Source: Helianthus annuus (taxonomy: Eukaryota; Streptophyta; Magnoliopsida; Asterales; Asteraceae). From it: a DNA stretch of 64,000 nt. The stretch lies in the NCBI RefSeq assembly GCF_002127325.2, contig NC_035435.2:130603788-130667787 (forward strand), in the 5' to 3' direction. The translations under genes and the position numbers were made by a program. The notes under the pieces are model-generated. The model was not told the DNA's origin. It was given only the letters and a program-made list of their open reading frames with translations, and did not search any database. Shown here in pieces: positions 11,091-21,698 of this stretch. Each line of letters opens with the position of its first letter. Position 1 is the stretch's first letter.

Positions 11091-12411
11091 TGTGACGGGT
11101 GGTCCGTAGGACAACCCTTAAAAGGCTTAATACAACACATATTCTACACTTTATTCGGTTAATTGCTTGGATTAGATAACCACTTTATGTTGGATTGTGC
11201 AGGTGTTAAAGCTACCAAAATGTAGCTTTTAGGAGGTATGACGGAATGCTAGAAGTTGTGGGAGTTAAAAGAGCGAAAGAATGGAAAGTTGGAGAAGTAA
11301 TGGAAAAGAAAACAAGCTCAGGGCCGTAAGCTACGCCTCCCAGCCGTAGCTTACGGCCTCCCATTTCATCCAAATGTCCCGCCGTAAGACAGGAACATCC
11401 GGGCGTAAAGTTTCACTGCTAGCCGTAAGCTACGGCTGGGGGCCGTAGCTTACGGCTCCTGGTTGATGTGTGTCCTCCTGCTGCTTGCCGTAAGCTACGG
11501 CTGGGAGGCGTAGCTTACGGCTCCGACTGATCCAAAAATGTAACTTATGGCATTTATTGCCATTTTGATGGAGCTTTATGACCCTTATCATGGGTTTTTC
11601 GGTTACTACTTGGAGGAAACGAGTATGGGAGTATATTAGAGGGACTTGGAGTCAAGAAAACATATCTTGGGAACTATCTTTCACTTAAATCATCTAGCTT
11701 CCATTAGTTCTTGTTGGTGAAACTTGTGAACACTATTTCCTTTCCATTTTGTCATGATGTTAGTTAAAGCCATGAGTGGCTAAATACTTGGATGATTATC
11801 TTGTGTTGAAGGTTTGTGGTAGACTTTTTGTGTTTTTTTATTCATATTTCTAGAATAACAATTTCTTTCTCTTTGAATTAATTGTTATGGTGCATGATTG
11901 ATTGTTAGTAACTTGTTAATTCTTATATTGAACTAATTAGAAACCATACGTTCTTGGTGCCGTTGGCAATCGAGATATCATGGGTATAGTTAGGTTTGGG
12001 TAAGGGTTGATTGATCATCGGGTGACAACCTCACGTTCTCAGAATCTGAGTACTTAGTCCCCTTTCATCACTGCAATTGGTTATACATGAACTATGTCTA
12101 TGTAGTTCTTTCTATTTGAATGTTAATACAAAAGTCGAAACAAACCGGAAACTCAAGATAGTCATTTGTCTCTAAAATTGTTTACAAACTAAATTTTCAT
12201 TTTGCGAATTGATTAGCATTCTTAGTTTTAAAAATCAACCAATCAAAACCACTCTTGAATTTATTTTTGCATCTAGTTTAATTTTAGTTAACATAATAAA
12301 ATTTAGATAGCACATTTTCCACAAACTCCCTGTGTTCGATACCCTCTTGCCACTATCTACATAGTTGTTATTGGGATTAAATTTGCGTGACCACGACATC
12401 ACGTCAATCAT
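11091..12411 (+). repeat. 3' LTR of element B
   Basis: The left end is placed at TGTGACGGGTGG immediately after the purine tract AAGTGTGGGGA. The right end is placed after CACGTCAATCA, preceded by CTCCCTGTGTTCGATACCC (12327-12345), a phrase commonly found near the 3' end of Athila-type LTRs. The LTR holds the second palindromic word cluster. The 5' LTR is outside the window, so neither boundary can be checked against its partner. Confidence 0.6.
11324..11522. repeat. Palindromic word cluster in 3' LTR of B
   Basis: At least five copies of CCGTAAGCTACGG or CCGTAGCTTACGG and close variants occur, in both orientations, for example near 11323, 11345, 11422, 11442 and 11489. The vocabulary is the same as in the internal cluster at 7258-7418. 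Confidence 0.88.
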
Positions 12412-12651
12412 CTTTGTTGCTTATCTGTGTTATTGTTTGTATAGTTGTATTGTTTTATCTGTGTTGTTGTTTGGTTTGTTTTTCCTGTGTTTTTTGCTTT
12501 GTTAGATCTAGGAGGCTTCCTTGACACGGTTTGCGGTGGCACCTTGAGTGATGAACCACTGATCTGACCCTCTGTCTTGTGTTAGCTTGGTGTGTATTGT
12601 TTGGTTCTTTTGGTAGTAATTGTTTGCGAGTTGAATTCTTACTGATCAAAT

Positions 12652-14159
12652 ATGGTTAATGGTGCGGTTACATCCGGAGGTGGATCTGGTCCTAGTGATC
12701 CACCTCCTGAGACTTTGGTAAGTAAGCTGGATGCTAGTGATCCTTTGTACTTGCATCCGTCTGACTCTAGTAATTTGACAATTGTGTTTGTGAAACTGAA
12801 AGGATCTGAAAACTACACTATTTGGTCTAATGCAATGCAATTAGCTTTACAGGTTAAAAATAAATGGGGTTTTATAGATAAAACGTGTATAAAATCTGAG
12901 AATAATGATATATTAGCCAGACAATAAGACAGATAAAATTCTATAGTGCTTACTTGGATTAGGGGTGCTAAACGGGTCGTGTTCGCGGCTTGGCGGGTTC
13001 AACCCGACCCAAACCCGAAAATTTTACACAAACCCGAACCCGAACACCACCCGATGTTTCATAGGTTGACACGAACACGACCCGTTCAACCCGAAATTTT
13101 TTCTTATTTTTCTGAAATTAATATATTAAAATTAAAATTTACTTAAAAAAACACAAATGTAATATAATAGTATCATATTTAAATTATAAAATCTATGTTA
13201 ATTTCTCTTTTTAAGTTATAATCATTGCATAAAATACACACCCCATTTAATTTATGACATAAAATATATTGTAAAAAATATAATATAGTATAAATGTGTT
13301 AAACGGGTCAACCCGCCAACCCGACCAGGTTGACCCGAACCCGACCTGTTAACCTAAACGGGTTCGCGGGTTCAACCTGAAACTGACCCGAACCCGTTTA
13401 GACTAAACCTAAACCCGCGAATTTCGTGTTAGGTTCGTGTCGGGTTTTCGGGTCGTGTCAGAAATTCACGCCCCTAACTTATTAAATTCTATTAGTGAGG
13501 AATTGTATATGAAGTTTTTTCTAAACTTGCTAGTGATGTATGGACAGACTTAAAAGAAACTTATAACAAAATAGATGGGTGTGTTGTGTTTGATTTATAT
13601 CAGAAAATTAATGGTTTCACTCAAAATGGTTTAAGTGTTTCCTACTATTATCATAAATTGAATGTTATGTGGAGACAATTAGATCAAATCTTGCAACTGC
13701 CTACTTGTTCTTGTGATGCTACAAAGGATTTTAATAATTTTAATCATATGATTAAACTAATACAGTTTTTAATGGGTCTTGATGGGGTATATCAAAATGT
13801 TAGAACAAATTTATTAATAAAAGAAACTTTGCCTACTCTAAAGGAGGCATTTGCTATTGTTTCTAGGGAAGAATCCCATAGAAATTCTAGCAATGGTGCT
13901 AAAAAAGGACAGACTATGTTTTTGTTTCTAAAGTAACTCAACCTATTGAGTTTAAGAAAACTAATAAGGTTTCAAATCAGAATCTGAAATGTTCTCACTG
14001 TAATAAAATAGGTCATTATGTGGATAAATGTTTTGAAATTATTGGTTATCCATCTTGGATGAAACCTCCAAGAAACAATCAAGGCAAGAAAGCAGTTACA
14101 AGTAATAGTTGTTCTGTTGAGTCATCTAATAATTCTGTTAATTCTCTGACTAGTGATTA
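12652..14159 (+). pseudogene. Copia gag of element C, split by a MITE
   Basis: The start is ATG at 12652. The frame contains the copia Gag segment LKGSENYTIWSNAMQLAL and stops at 12925-12927, with a second stop at 12934-12936. After the MITE the gag sequence resumes (LNSISEELYM at about 13483), shifts frame in a T run near 13516, and continues as DLYQKINGFTQNGL to 13933. A CCHC zinc knuckle CSHCNKIGHYVDKC lies at about 13990-14031, past another stop at 13933-13935. Gag packages element RNA, and the knuckle binds nucleic acid. This copy is non-functional. Confidence 0.85.
12960..13476. mobile_element. hAT-like MITE inserted in copia gag
   Basis: The ends are TAGGGGTG and CACGCCCCTA, an imperfect terminal inverted repeat typical of non-autonomous hAT elements. 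The two end regions are rich in CGGGTT and AACCCG words, so the element can fold back; the middle (13090-13290) is AT-rich. Removing it restores the order of copia gag codons (ACTTGGATT before, TTAAATTCT after). The flanks ACTTGGATTA and ACTTATTA are consistent with a target duplication of about 8 bp, one copy of which has lost two bases. It has no coding capacity. Confidence 0.75.
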
Positions 14160-14234
14160 AATAGCAAGGCTTCTTAGTTTGTTAGTGGATCTCCTCAGAA
14201 TTGTAATGTTTCAGGTAGTCTGTTTTGTGCTAGT

Positions 14235-15769
14235 TTGTTCTCTAGACCTGTGTTCTGTTTTAATAGTAAGTCCAAGTGTGAACTGAATATGGGTTGGATT
14301 ATTGATTCAGGTGTAAACCAACATATGATTAAAGATGAAAATTGTTTAATTGATTTTATTGACGTTTCTGGGTTCAAAATAACTGTAAAACATCCCAATG
14401 GCACAAACGCTTTAGTGACTAAAATTGGTTCTGTAAAGCTTGTTAATGATGTTGTTTTAATGGATGTTTTTGTTGTTCCCGATTATAACATAAATCTTAT
14501 TTAAGTTCACAAATTCACTAGAGATAACAAAATGTTAGTTATGTTTGATGAAAACAAATGTTATATTTAGGATTTGTCAACCAAGAGAGTCCTGGTGACT
14601 GGTAGCCAGTTGGATGGGTTGTATTTTTGTGGAAATTCTTTCATGTCTGATAAGGTGTGTGGTAGTTCTACTAGTTACACTAGTTTGTGGCATGCTAGGT
14701 TAGGACATCCTTCTGATCATGCTATTAAAGCGTTTAAAAACAAACTGAATTTAGGAAGTTCTGATCCTACTCTTCCTTGTGAAGTTTGCCAAAGGGCAAA
14801 ACAACACATGGAACCTCTCCCTTTGAGTAATCATAGAACTAGTGAGTTAGGAGATCTTGTACACTTGGATGTATGGGATCCCTATAAGGTTGCTAGACGA
14901 GAAGGACATAAGTTCTTCTTAACTATTGTTGATGATTACTCAAGGGCTGTGTGGGTGTGTTTAATGAAAACTAAACATGAAGTTTATGAAAATATTATTG
15001 ACTTTGTAAGTTTGATTAAAACTCAGTTTAAAAGAAATATAAAGTGTTTCAGGAGTGATAATGGAACTGAATCTGTTAATAATCGAATAAATTTGTTTTG
15101 TAAACAAAATGGTATAGTTCATCAAACGTCTTATACACACACCCCACAGCAGAATGGGATAGTTGAGAGGAAGCATAGACATTTATTGAATGTTGCTAGG
15201 GCTTTGTTATTTCAAAGTTGTTTACCTGTTAGTTTTTGGTCAGAATGTGTATTAACTGCTGCTTATTTGATCAATATGACTCCTTCTTCGGTGTTAGGTG
15301 GTAGAACCCCTTATGAGTTGGTTTATGGATTTGAACCTTTCCTTAATCACTTAAAGTTGTTTGGTGTTTGTGTTTTTCTACCGTGTTAAGTGAAACTGAT
15401 AAACACAGCAGTTGTGCTGAGAAATGTGTTTTTATTGGGTATTCAAAAGAAAAGAAAGGTAAATGTACAGTTTAGATAATAAAAATGTATTTTTTCCCAG
15501 AGATGTTAAGTTTTTTGAAACTGTATTTCCTTTTAAAGATAAAACCAGTTTACAACAAGTTAATGATAACTTGTTTAGTGATGTAAATAATTTGAATATT
15601 TTTGACACATATGAAAACACAGAAACAAAACAACTTAATAAACCCGATGAAGAAGGAAAGGAACTAAGAGATGTAGGGACACAAGAGTCACCCAGTTTAG
15701 ATGATAAGGATATTGATACTAAGGACAGGGCTTTAGGTGAGCAGTCCAGTATGAGGGAACATGTCACTA
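14235..15769 (+). pseudogene. Copia pol part 1 of element C: protease, integrase, linker
   Basis: The protease has WIIDSGVNQHM (active triad DSG) at 14295-14327. The GAG-pre-integrase and zinc region has LWHARLGHPSDHA and CEVCQRAKQH (14683-14810). The integrase core shows HLDVWDPYK, TIVDDYSRAVW and FRSDNGTES, then GIVERKH (the E of D-D-E) to about 15170. Frames break after 14502, near 15380 and near 15463. The last frame, 15463-15769, begins after the VFIGYSK motif and is the acidic linker that precedes reverse transcriptase. It is cut at 15774/15775 by element D and resumes at 29846. Confidence 0.85.
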
Positions 15770-15774
15770 ATAGG
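15770..15774. repeat. Left target duplication ATAGG of element D
   Basis: ATAGG directly precedes the 5' LTR of D and is repeated exactly after its 3' LTR at 29841-29845. The copia reading order resumes across the two, confirming a standard LTR retrotransposon integration. Confidence 0.93.
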
Positions 15775-16207
15775 TGTAACACCTCGTAAAATCGTACCCA
15801 ATAAAATAAAGACACGTGTCAAGTAATACAATCGTGTTATGAACCCGGATCCAGATAAAGATGTACGGTAGGATTTAAAAGCGTCGACATGTTAATTTAT
15901 ACCTCTGAGCGACCTATTAATAAATCCCTAACCATGATATACTTAATCAACATCTAAATTGTGTAAATAAATCTGGTTGTCCTAAATAATAAAGTAGTTA
16001 TAACCAAAGACATGGATCCAATGTGAATTTTCGATAATTTTGACATCTAAAACCTCCCACAAGAATCCAAAGTTATGTAAGTACATGCAAGGCATGCAAA
16101 GGCTGAAAACGTGGTCCCCTCTACTGAAAAGAAGCACAAGATTCGGACTAGAAAAGTTGCATGGTCAAAACCTTAAAGTTTGCAAGTTTTTGTTTTCTGG
16201 TCATCGG

Positions 16208-16312
16208 ATACGGACCGTATGGCCTTAGGCTTACGGTCCGCAAGCTCTGCAACTGGGCGATATAAGCCAGGGTCGGTTACGGACCGCATCCGTTTGAGCA
16301 TACGGTCCGTAA
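16208..16312. repeat. Palindromic word cluster ATACGGACCGTAT in LTR D
   Basis: ATACGGACCGTAT at 16208-16220, TTACGGTCCGC at 16231, TTACGGACCGC near 16278 and TACGGTCCGTA at 16300-16310 form a cluster of self-complementary words about 180 bp upstream of the TATA box. The 3' LTR has the same cluster with one extra block (26751-26900). Confidence 0.85.
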
Positions 16313-16489
16313 GCCAGTCGCTGGCAGCAGAAATTGGACAGCTGCCTGTTTAGCAGGTTGCACCGCCTTACATGGGTAGTTTTCGAAAACAGGGACCTTG
16401 CAACTGGTATTTAGCAAGATAGGGACACCTGGGAACATCCCATAACATCAGTAGAGTGGCTTGGCATGATCTTGTGCATTTGGGATTCC

Positions 16490-16497
16490 TATATAAA
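16490..16497 (+). promoter_or_regulatory. TATA box of 5' LTR D
   Basis: CCTATATAAAGAAG is followed about 30 bp downstream by a CA/CT-rich start region (CACATTCATTCAAACTCAC). It is the likely promoter for the element RNA, inferred from sequence. Confidence 0.6.
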
Positions 16498-19266
16498 GAA
16501 GTGAAGTTGCAACCATTTTTCACATTCATTCAAACTCACTTCAAGCTGGTCTCTGGAGCTCTCTGGTCCGCAACCAACTTCTCTTAGGCTCCATAATCAT
16601 AATTAGGACTCTTGTAAGTGTCCTTAACCCTTCTTAATTTAGTTTAGCTTAGTTTATTAGCTTAAAGTCAAACCGTCATAATTTTTGACTTCGAGATTAA
16701 TCAATAATTACCCAGTCAAATCTCGAATTAAAAATACCTATGAGTAGGTAATTATGTGGGTAACAAACCCTTAAAAGGGTACTCTCTGATTCCCACTCTA
16801 ACTAGGCCAATTGTCGGGTCAAAGTTAACTTTAAAAAAGTCAACAGAAAGCTTATTTTCAAATTAATGCATAATTAGCAATGTAGGATACATGCAACCTG
16901 TTTTATCATTAATATAACTTGGTAATTAACGTAAGAACATGTCTAAACATGTTCACCCCGACAATTTTCTGTTTAGGCTCGGTTCGGAACCGAAAGTCGC
17001 ATAGTTTGACTTCTGCTTTGACTTTCAGTTCTGACCCTTTGAGCATAGTTTAGATGTGCCTTAGAGCTTATTTAGGACTAGGTTTCATGTTAGTATAACC
17101 CTTTGAGATTATACAACTTGATTCACTAGTTATCCGATTCACATGCATGTTTCCGTTAAATGCTTATATGTTGACCATTATGCCCAAATGACCTTAAAAT
17201 GTGATTTATGAAATGTAAAAGTGTAGACACCTTAGTTACTGATTTATAAACTTGTACCTAAAATTTGACATTAGTTTGAGGTCTATATTAGGAGTTATGC
17301 TCATTAGCGTAATTAGAAAGCTTTTTGTGAATTAAATGGCATAATTAGCATATAGCATATCTAAACCCAATTTTTGATACCAAACTTTATACCTACTGAT
17401 ATAAAATAATATTTTGGGATTTTTAGAGATTTTTATTTATTTTTAGGCTGAGCATAACTTAGAGTTCTAAGCTTATTTCGGTTATTGCCGGTTTTGCCCT
17501 TTCGGGCTATAAAATGAGTTTTACAAATCCTTTTGATACCAAACCTTTTTCTACTGATCTAATATGATAAATAAAGTATTTTGAGCCTTCTAGAATTATA
17601 AAAATAGCAGTTTTCCTTTGAAAACCCGGAAATGGCTCCAAATCGCCTTTTTAAGCGTTTTTAACGCATAGCATGGATCAAAACTATTTTAAACATATAA
17701 GGATTAATGCCTACTAATATATTCAGAAAATTTTTATACTTTAGCAGTAAGCAATAGTTTTAAACTCAGATTTCCAGTTTTGACCTTTTAGGCTTATGTG
17801 AAATTACCAAAATGCCCCTACGGTGCATAATATGGTTATAATCAATAAATTTCACATATAGATGATACCCTACTATTATAACTTGAAAAATTAAGTATAT
17901 TTACTGAATAAATCAGACCTGTAACTCAGATTGCTAATTAAACTCTTTTATAACCTTTTAAATGACCAAAATGCCCTTACGAGGCATAGTTTGTGTTTAA
18001 AATCACTTTTGGCATAATAGAAGATATCTTACTGATTTCACAACATAGTTAAGGCATATTAACTTAGGAAACTTGTATATGATGCATATGGTTACTCGTT
18101 ACGCACTTTGCGCGTTCGGATTGGCTTTTGTAACTAGTTTGCATATATTAGCCGAAACGGGTCAAACCATATCATTTTTCTCTCAAATCCAGAATGTGTA
18201 TAAGATACCTATAGTAAACAAGCATACAAGCTTGTCGGGTCCAAATCACATTCTAAAACGGTCTTCGCTTTGTCATGCGTTTGAACCGTATCTTCCTTTA
18301 TAACTAACCGGTCTAAGCTTAGGCTAAATTAAAGACCCGTTAGAAATCTAATAGGTTATTATAAACCTTCGTTCCAGAATAGGAGACCCGGTAAAAGCTA
18401 CCCGGTAAAAGCTACGTGCACTTGCTTATTGTGATTATTACTTGCAAAGGTAAATACTTTTAACTTATTTTCCCTATACGGGCTTGGGGTACGGTATATA
18501 AAATACCGCTTGGTTGGGCATTGAATCTTTAATCAAATGAAGGTTAAATCATTGAAATGACCTGTTTAAATTGTTTTGTTTGCTTAAAGCCTTTGGGGGG
18601 GTTAATGACCATGTCTCGGATATCCTTAGCATCATTCTAAGAAATGGCCACGACCTAAGCACGCGGGTGTAGGCGTACTCCCGTTAACGCATATATAAAT
18701 AACAAGGTATACCCGTCGGTTTCGGGAATAACCTGCCGCGGGACTATATCATGTGGTGTGTCTATTGATCTTTAACCCAGTGTAAACCCGGGCTACTGAA
18801 CGCATAAGAAACATGTAATTCTTTTACAAGATTATATACAAATAATTATCCCAAGTTATAAAAATGTTTTTGTGCCATGTGCATTCAAATCAATTTTAAA
18901 CCTTTTCAAAATGAGTCAGTTAAATTGTATTTACCAGTGTAAACTAACGTATTTTCCCAAAAAGACTAAGTGCAGGTACCACTCGTAATAGGCTGGCCTC
19001 TCCTTAGCATCAATAAGAGTCTCGCAAGATTGGATGCATTTAAGTCTGTTGAACAAGTTTCCTCTTTATTTTTGATCCTCCTGTGGATATTATTCAACCA
19101 TGATGTGATACCTAATATTACACTTTTATTTGGTTGAAATAAAATCTATCTTTTGCTTCCGCTGTGCATTTAATTTGTGTTGTTTGACTATGATGATATC
19201 AACTACGTCACGATACTCCCCACCAGGCCCACCGGTAATACGTGGAAATATCGGGGTGTGACAGGT

Positions 19267-19278
19267 TGGTATCAGAGC
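19267..19278 (+). promoter_or_regulatory. Primer binding site of element D
   Basis: TGGTATCAGAGC begins three bases after the LTR end and matches the 3' end of plant initiator Met tRNA. Confidence 0.95.
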
Positions 19279-19457
19279 CAAAACTGAGTGAATTAAACAC
19301 TAGCCTTTTGTGTTTAATCTCAGTTACACGAATTGCACATTCCTCGATCCTCGAGTCTAGACAAATAACATAGGACAAAATCTGTTTTGTTTTATTTTGT
19401 CTTTTATTTTATATATGTTCTTGTTGTTATCTTTGTTTATGATTAACAGGTTTGACA

Positions 19458-20687
19458 ATGCCGCCATGATTCCGGAGAGGCAGAGGCAAGGTCCCGGTGA
19501 CGGGCCATGATCACGAAGCGGGGCCTTCCCACCGGCGCACACCATCAGTTACCATGAGCACAAGTCCCCAAGAGCCTTGGAGGACTTACATTGAACCCGG
19601 GAGGTGATCCGTCTCTCTAAGCTCCTCACCATCATACCTTCATTCTTTTGGGCCTCAGTCTGAGAATGAGCCCAATAACCCCCAACCTTCGTTCATACCT
19701 CTTCAGCGATCGAATTCGCACCACTCTTTCAATGACCCCACTCCTGCTTTTCAAAGCCGGTTCAACCCGGCTAATTACATTCAAGAACCCGTGGGTTTTA
19801 ACCCACTAGGACCGGAAGACCATTTCTCTGGCGATCACGCCATGGATATGGACGAGGACTCAGATCCTGTCGAACCAGCCACCGGAACTCCAAACCATCC
19901 CATTGAAATCTCTGATGGGTCTTCTTTTCATGGATCACCCTATTGTGGTCCAGACAGTTATCAAGCTAGGTTCAACCAGTTTGAGTGGTATTTTACCCCC
20001 TCTGAGCACTCGTCTCCATACCACCACCAGCAGCAACAACAACAACAGCAGGATCCTTCCGAGGATTCTCGATTAGTGGCAGTCACTCCGCCACCACCAC
20101 CACCAGTTCAGCAGCCGCCTCCGGAGCCACCGAGGCGGAGAAGATCAAACGCGCGGATGTCCGTGCGAGGAGGAGTCCGCATCAGCACTCCTCAACCCTC
20201 GAGTGGCAGTCACTACCCGCCACTCCAAGAAGAAGAACCACAGATGGGGGGACCATTAAACCCCGTCTCGGAGGCAAACTCTGTGCCTGTGGCGCCACCA
20301 TTGGGTTTTGATAACCCAATCCCTGCATACGCCGGCTCAGCGGCGTATAACCCATTTGAGCAGCCGGCCCATACAAACTACAATTATGCGGATGTCGACC
20401 CATATCAAGCAGCGTGGGATCACAACACTCTTCATCCTGAAGGGCCCTATGGTGGTCCTTGGACTACTGGGTACCCACCCTATGTATACCAGCATCCGCC
20501 ACCTCCTCAACCTTTGCATCAGCAGCCGCCGCAGCCGCAACTGATTCCGCCGGAACGCCAACGAGAGGTCCTTGATAGATTGGACCAATGTGAGCGGGAT
20601 ATTCAAGCAGAGCGCAGAAACACCCGAGGCTTCGTCAAGGGTTTATCAGACCTGATCAAGGGGAAGTCCAAGAGAAGGGATTATTGA
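19458..20687 (+). pseudogene. Extra proline-rich ORF upstream of gag in element D
   Basis: One continuous frame runs from ATG 19458 to the stop at 20685-20687, interrupted only by TGA at 19467-19469 and 19605-19607. The first looks like a C-to-T change of an Arg codon within an RGRGK-type basic start. The protein has an acidic patch (DMDEDSD), a poly-Gln run (about 20028-20051), long proline runs (PPPPPPVQQPPPEPP), a basic RRRRS block, an NPFE/Y-rich stretch, and a charged C-terminus likely to form a short helix ending KGKSKRRDY. The C-terminal half matches the ORF at 63653-64000 in element G, so it is a conserved element protein. I do not recognise a known domain, and its function is unknown. 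Its position between primer site and gag suggests it is translated first from the full-length RNA. Confidence 0.7.
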
Positions 20688-20723
20688 AGATCCTTGTTTA
20701 TTTATTTATTTATATATGTAATC

Positions 20724-20857
20724 AAGTCCGTGCGTGGACTTTTGTTTCTGTACTCAGCCCCTGCGTGGGCTTATCTTTTATTCTGCCCCTGCGTGGGCAT
20801 GTCTTTCTATTGACCCCTGCGTGGGTATGTTTGTTTGTTTCGCCCCTGCGTGGGCAT
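20724..20857 (+). repeat. Array of five short hairpins after the extra ORF (element D)
   Basis: Five units, each a 4-6 bp stem around a six-base loop, start at 20726, 20757, 20785, 20813 and 20842, spaced 28-31 nt. Stem pairs are GTCC/GGAC, GCCC/GGGC, GCCC/GGGC, ACCC/GGGT and GCCC/GGGC. The loop is CTGCGT in four copies and GTGCGT in the first. The stems change on both sides together, which supports base pairing. Element G has the equivalent array at 63489-63612. Confidence 0.85.
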
Positions 20858-21698
20858 GTTATTTCTTAGAAGTCCCGTTTAGGGCAAAATTTGTACTGTT
20901 GAGTTGGTAATGGAATAGTTTAATTTTAATTTTGATATTTATTTATTGTTAATTATATGCATAAACATAGAACATAAAATAAATGAAAATAACATTCCTA
21001 TTAAAGATCTACCATTATAATAAAATGGCAAAATCTAAAAAGAAAAAGACCTAGCCATGTGTCACCTTAAGACAGGGCCAAGATGGTAGTTCCATAATTA
21101 GATTCAGATCCATATTAACACCGCAATTTAGGATTATTCTGCGATAAATATTAAAAGAATCTTAAAGGTAAAACTTAGTCTATATGTCGTTGTAGACAGG
21201 GCCAAAATGGTAAAACCTACATAAAAGATTCCAAATCTTGTTAACATCTGAAAGTATGTTAACATTCTTTACAAAACGTGATTCGCTAAAATCACATAAG
21301 TCATCTTTATTTTGGATCATTCCAAATTTCCCTTATTTTTTTATAACCATCCCTTATGAATGAAGTGCTTACGGGCTAAAATTAATGTCCTTGGGACTAA
21401 AGACAGTAGTAGCCTACAACTCCCTGTCTAGAAAAAGGTAATGAACTTTGATTCAAACCTTAAATACCTTGATTCCGTAAAAATCTTGGTTTATAAATTA
21501 AATCTGTCTGTGTAACTAGGCTTTTGTGCTATTATTAAATTATAATATAGGATTGTAATAAAGGTCCTGAATATATAAACAATTAACAAATTAACCCAAA
21601 ATGGCTATTAAAACCATGGTTAATAATTCATAAAATACTGTAAAAGCTTCTAAATAAACCTTGCCTATTATTTTCTTATATGTAGCAATTAAAGCTAC
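20858..21698 (+). other. Non-coding spacer between hairpin array and gag in D
   Basis: An AT-rich stretch with no convincing frame. A phrase of the type ACAGGGCCAAGATGGTA occurs at 21072-21088 and again, as ACAGGGCCAAAATGGTA, at 21197-21213. The reverse complement of a similar phrase appears in the matching spacer of G near 63290-63305. Short repeated segments are therefore conserved in this spacer. Confidence 0.5.

Larger units (their letters stand above)
3069..12411 (+). mobile_element. Element B: Athila-like Ty3/gypsy retrotransposon (5' part missing from window)
   Basis: In order on the plus strand: protease, reverse transcriptase, RNase H, integrase, a non-coding spacer with its own promoter-like signals, a third ORF, a purine tract, and a 3' LTR. 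The PR-RT-RH-IN order identifies Ty3/gypsy. The protease box DLGA and the long ORF after integrase are typical of the Athila branch. Element A splits its 5' side. The right end is placed near 12411, where LTR-like sequence ending in CA gives way to the leader of a copia element; this boundary could be off by about 15 bases. Confidence 0.82.
15775..19263 (+). repeat. 5' LTR of element D (3489 bp)
   Basis: It starts TGTAACACCTCG and ends GGGGTGTGACA. A palindromic word cluster lies at 16208-16312 and a TATA box, TATATAAA, at 16490-16497. It differs from the 3' LTR mainly by loss of 43 bp within the palindrome cluster and by a 14 bp tandem duplication (ACCCGGTAAAAGCT, near 18388-18415). Small open frames inside it, such as 18073-18303, recur in the 3' LTR and have no sign of coding function. 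Confidence 0.93.

Noticed and set aside
18073..18303. Open frame of 76 codons, repeated at 28665-28895
   Set aside because: Repetition is explained by the two LTRs of D. Codon changes between the copies do not look protein-constrained and there is no recognisable domain.
20182..20606. Minus-strand open frames opposite the extra ORF of D
   Set aside because: Shadows of the proline-rich plus-strand frame; no motif and no conservation in G.
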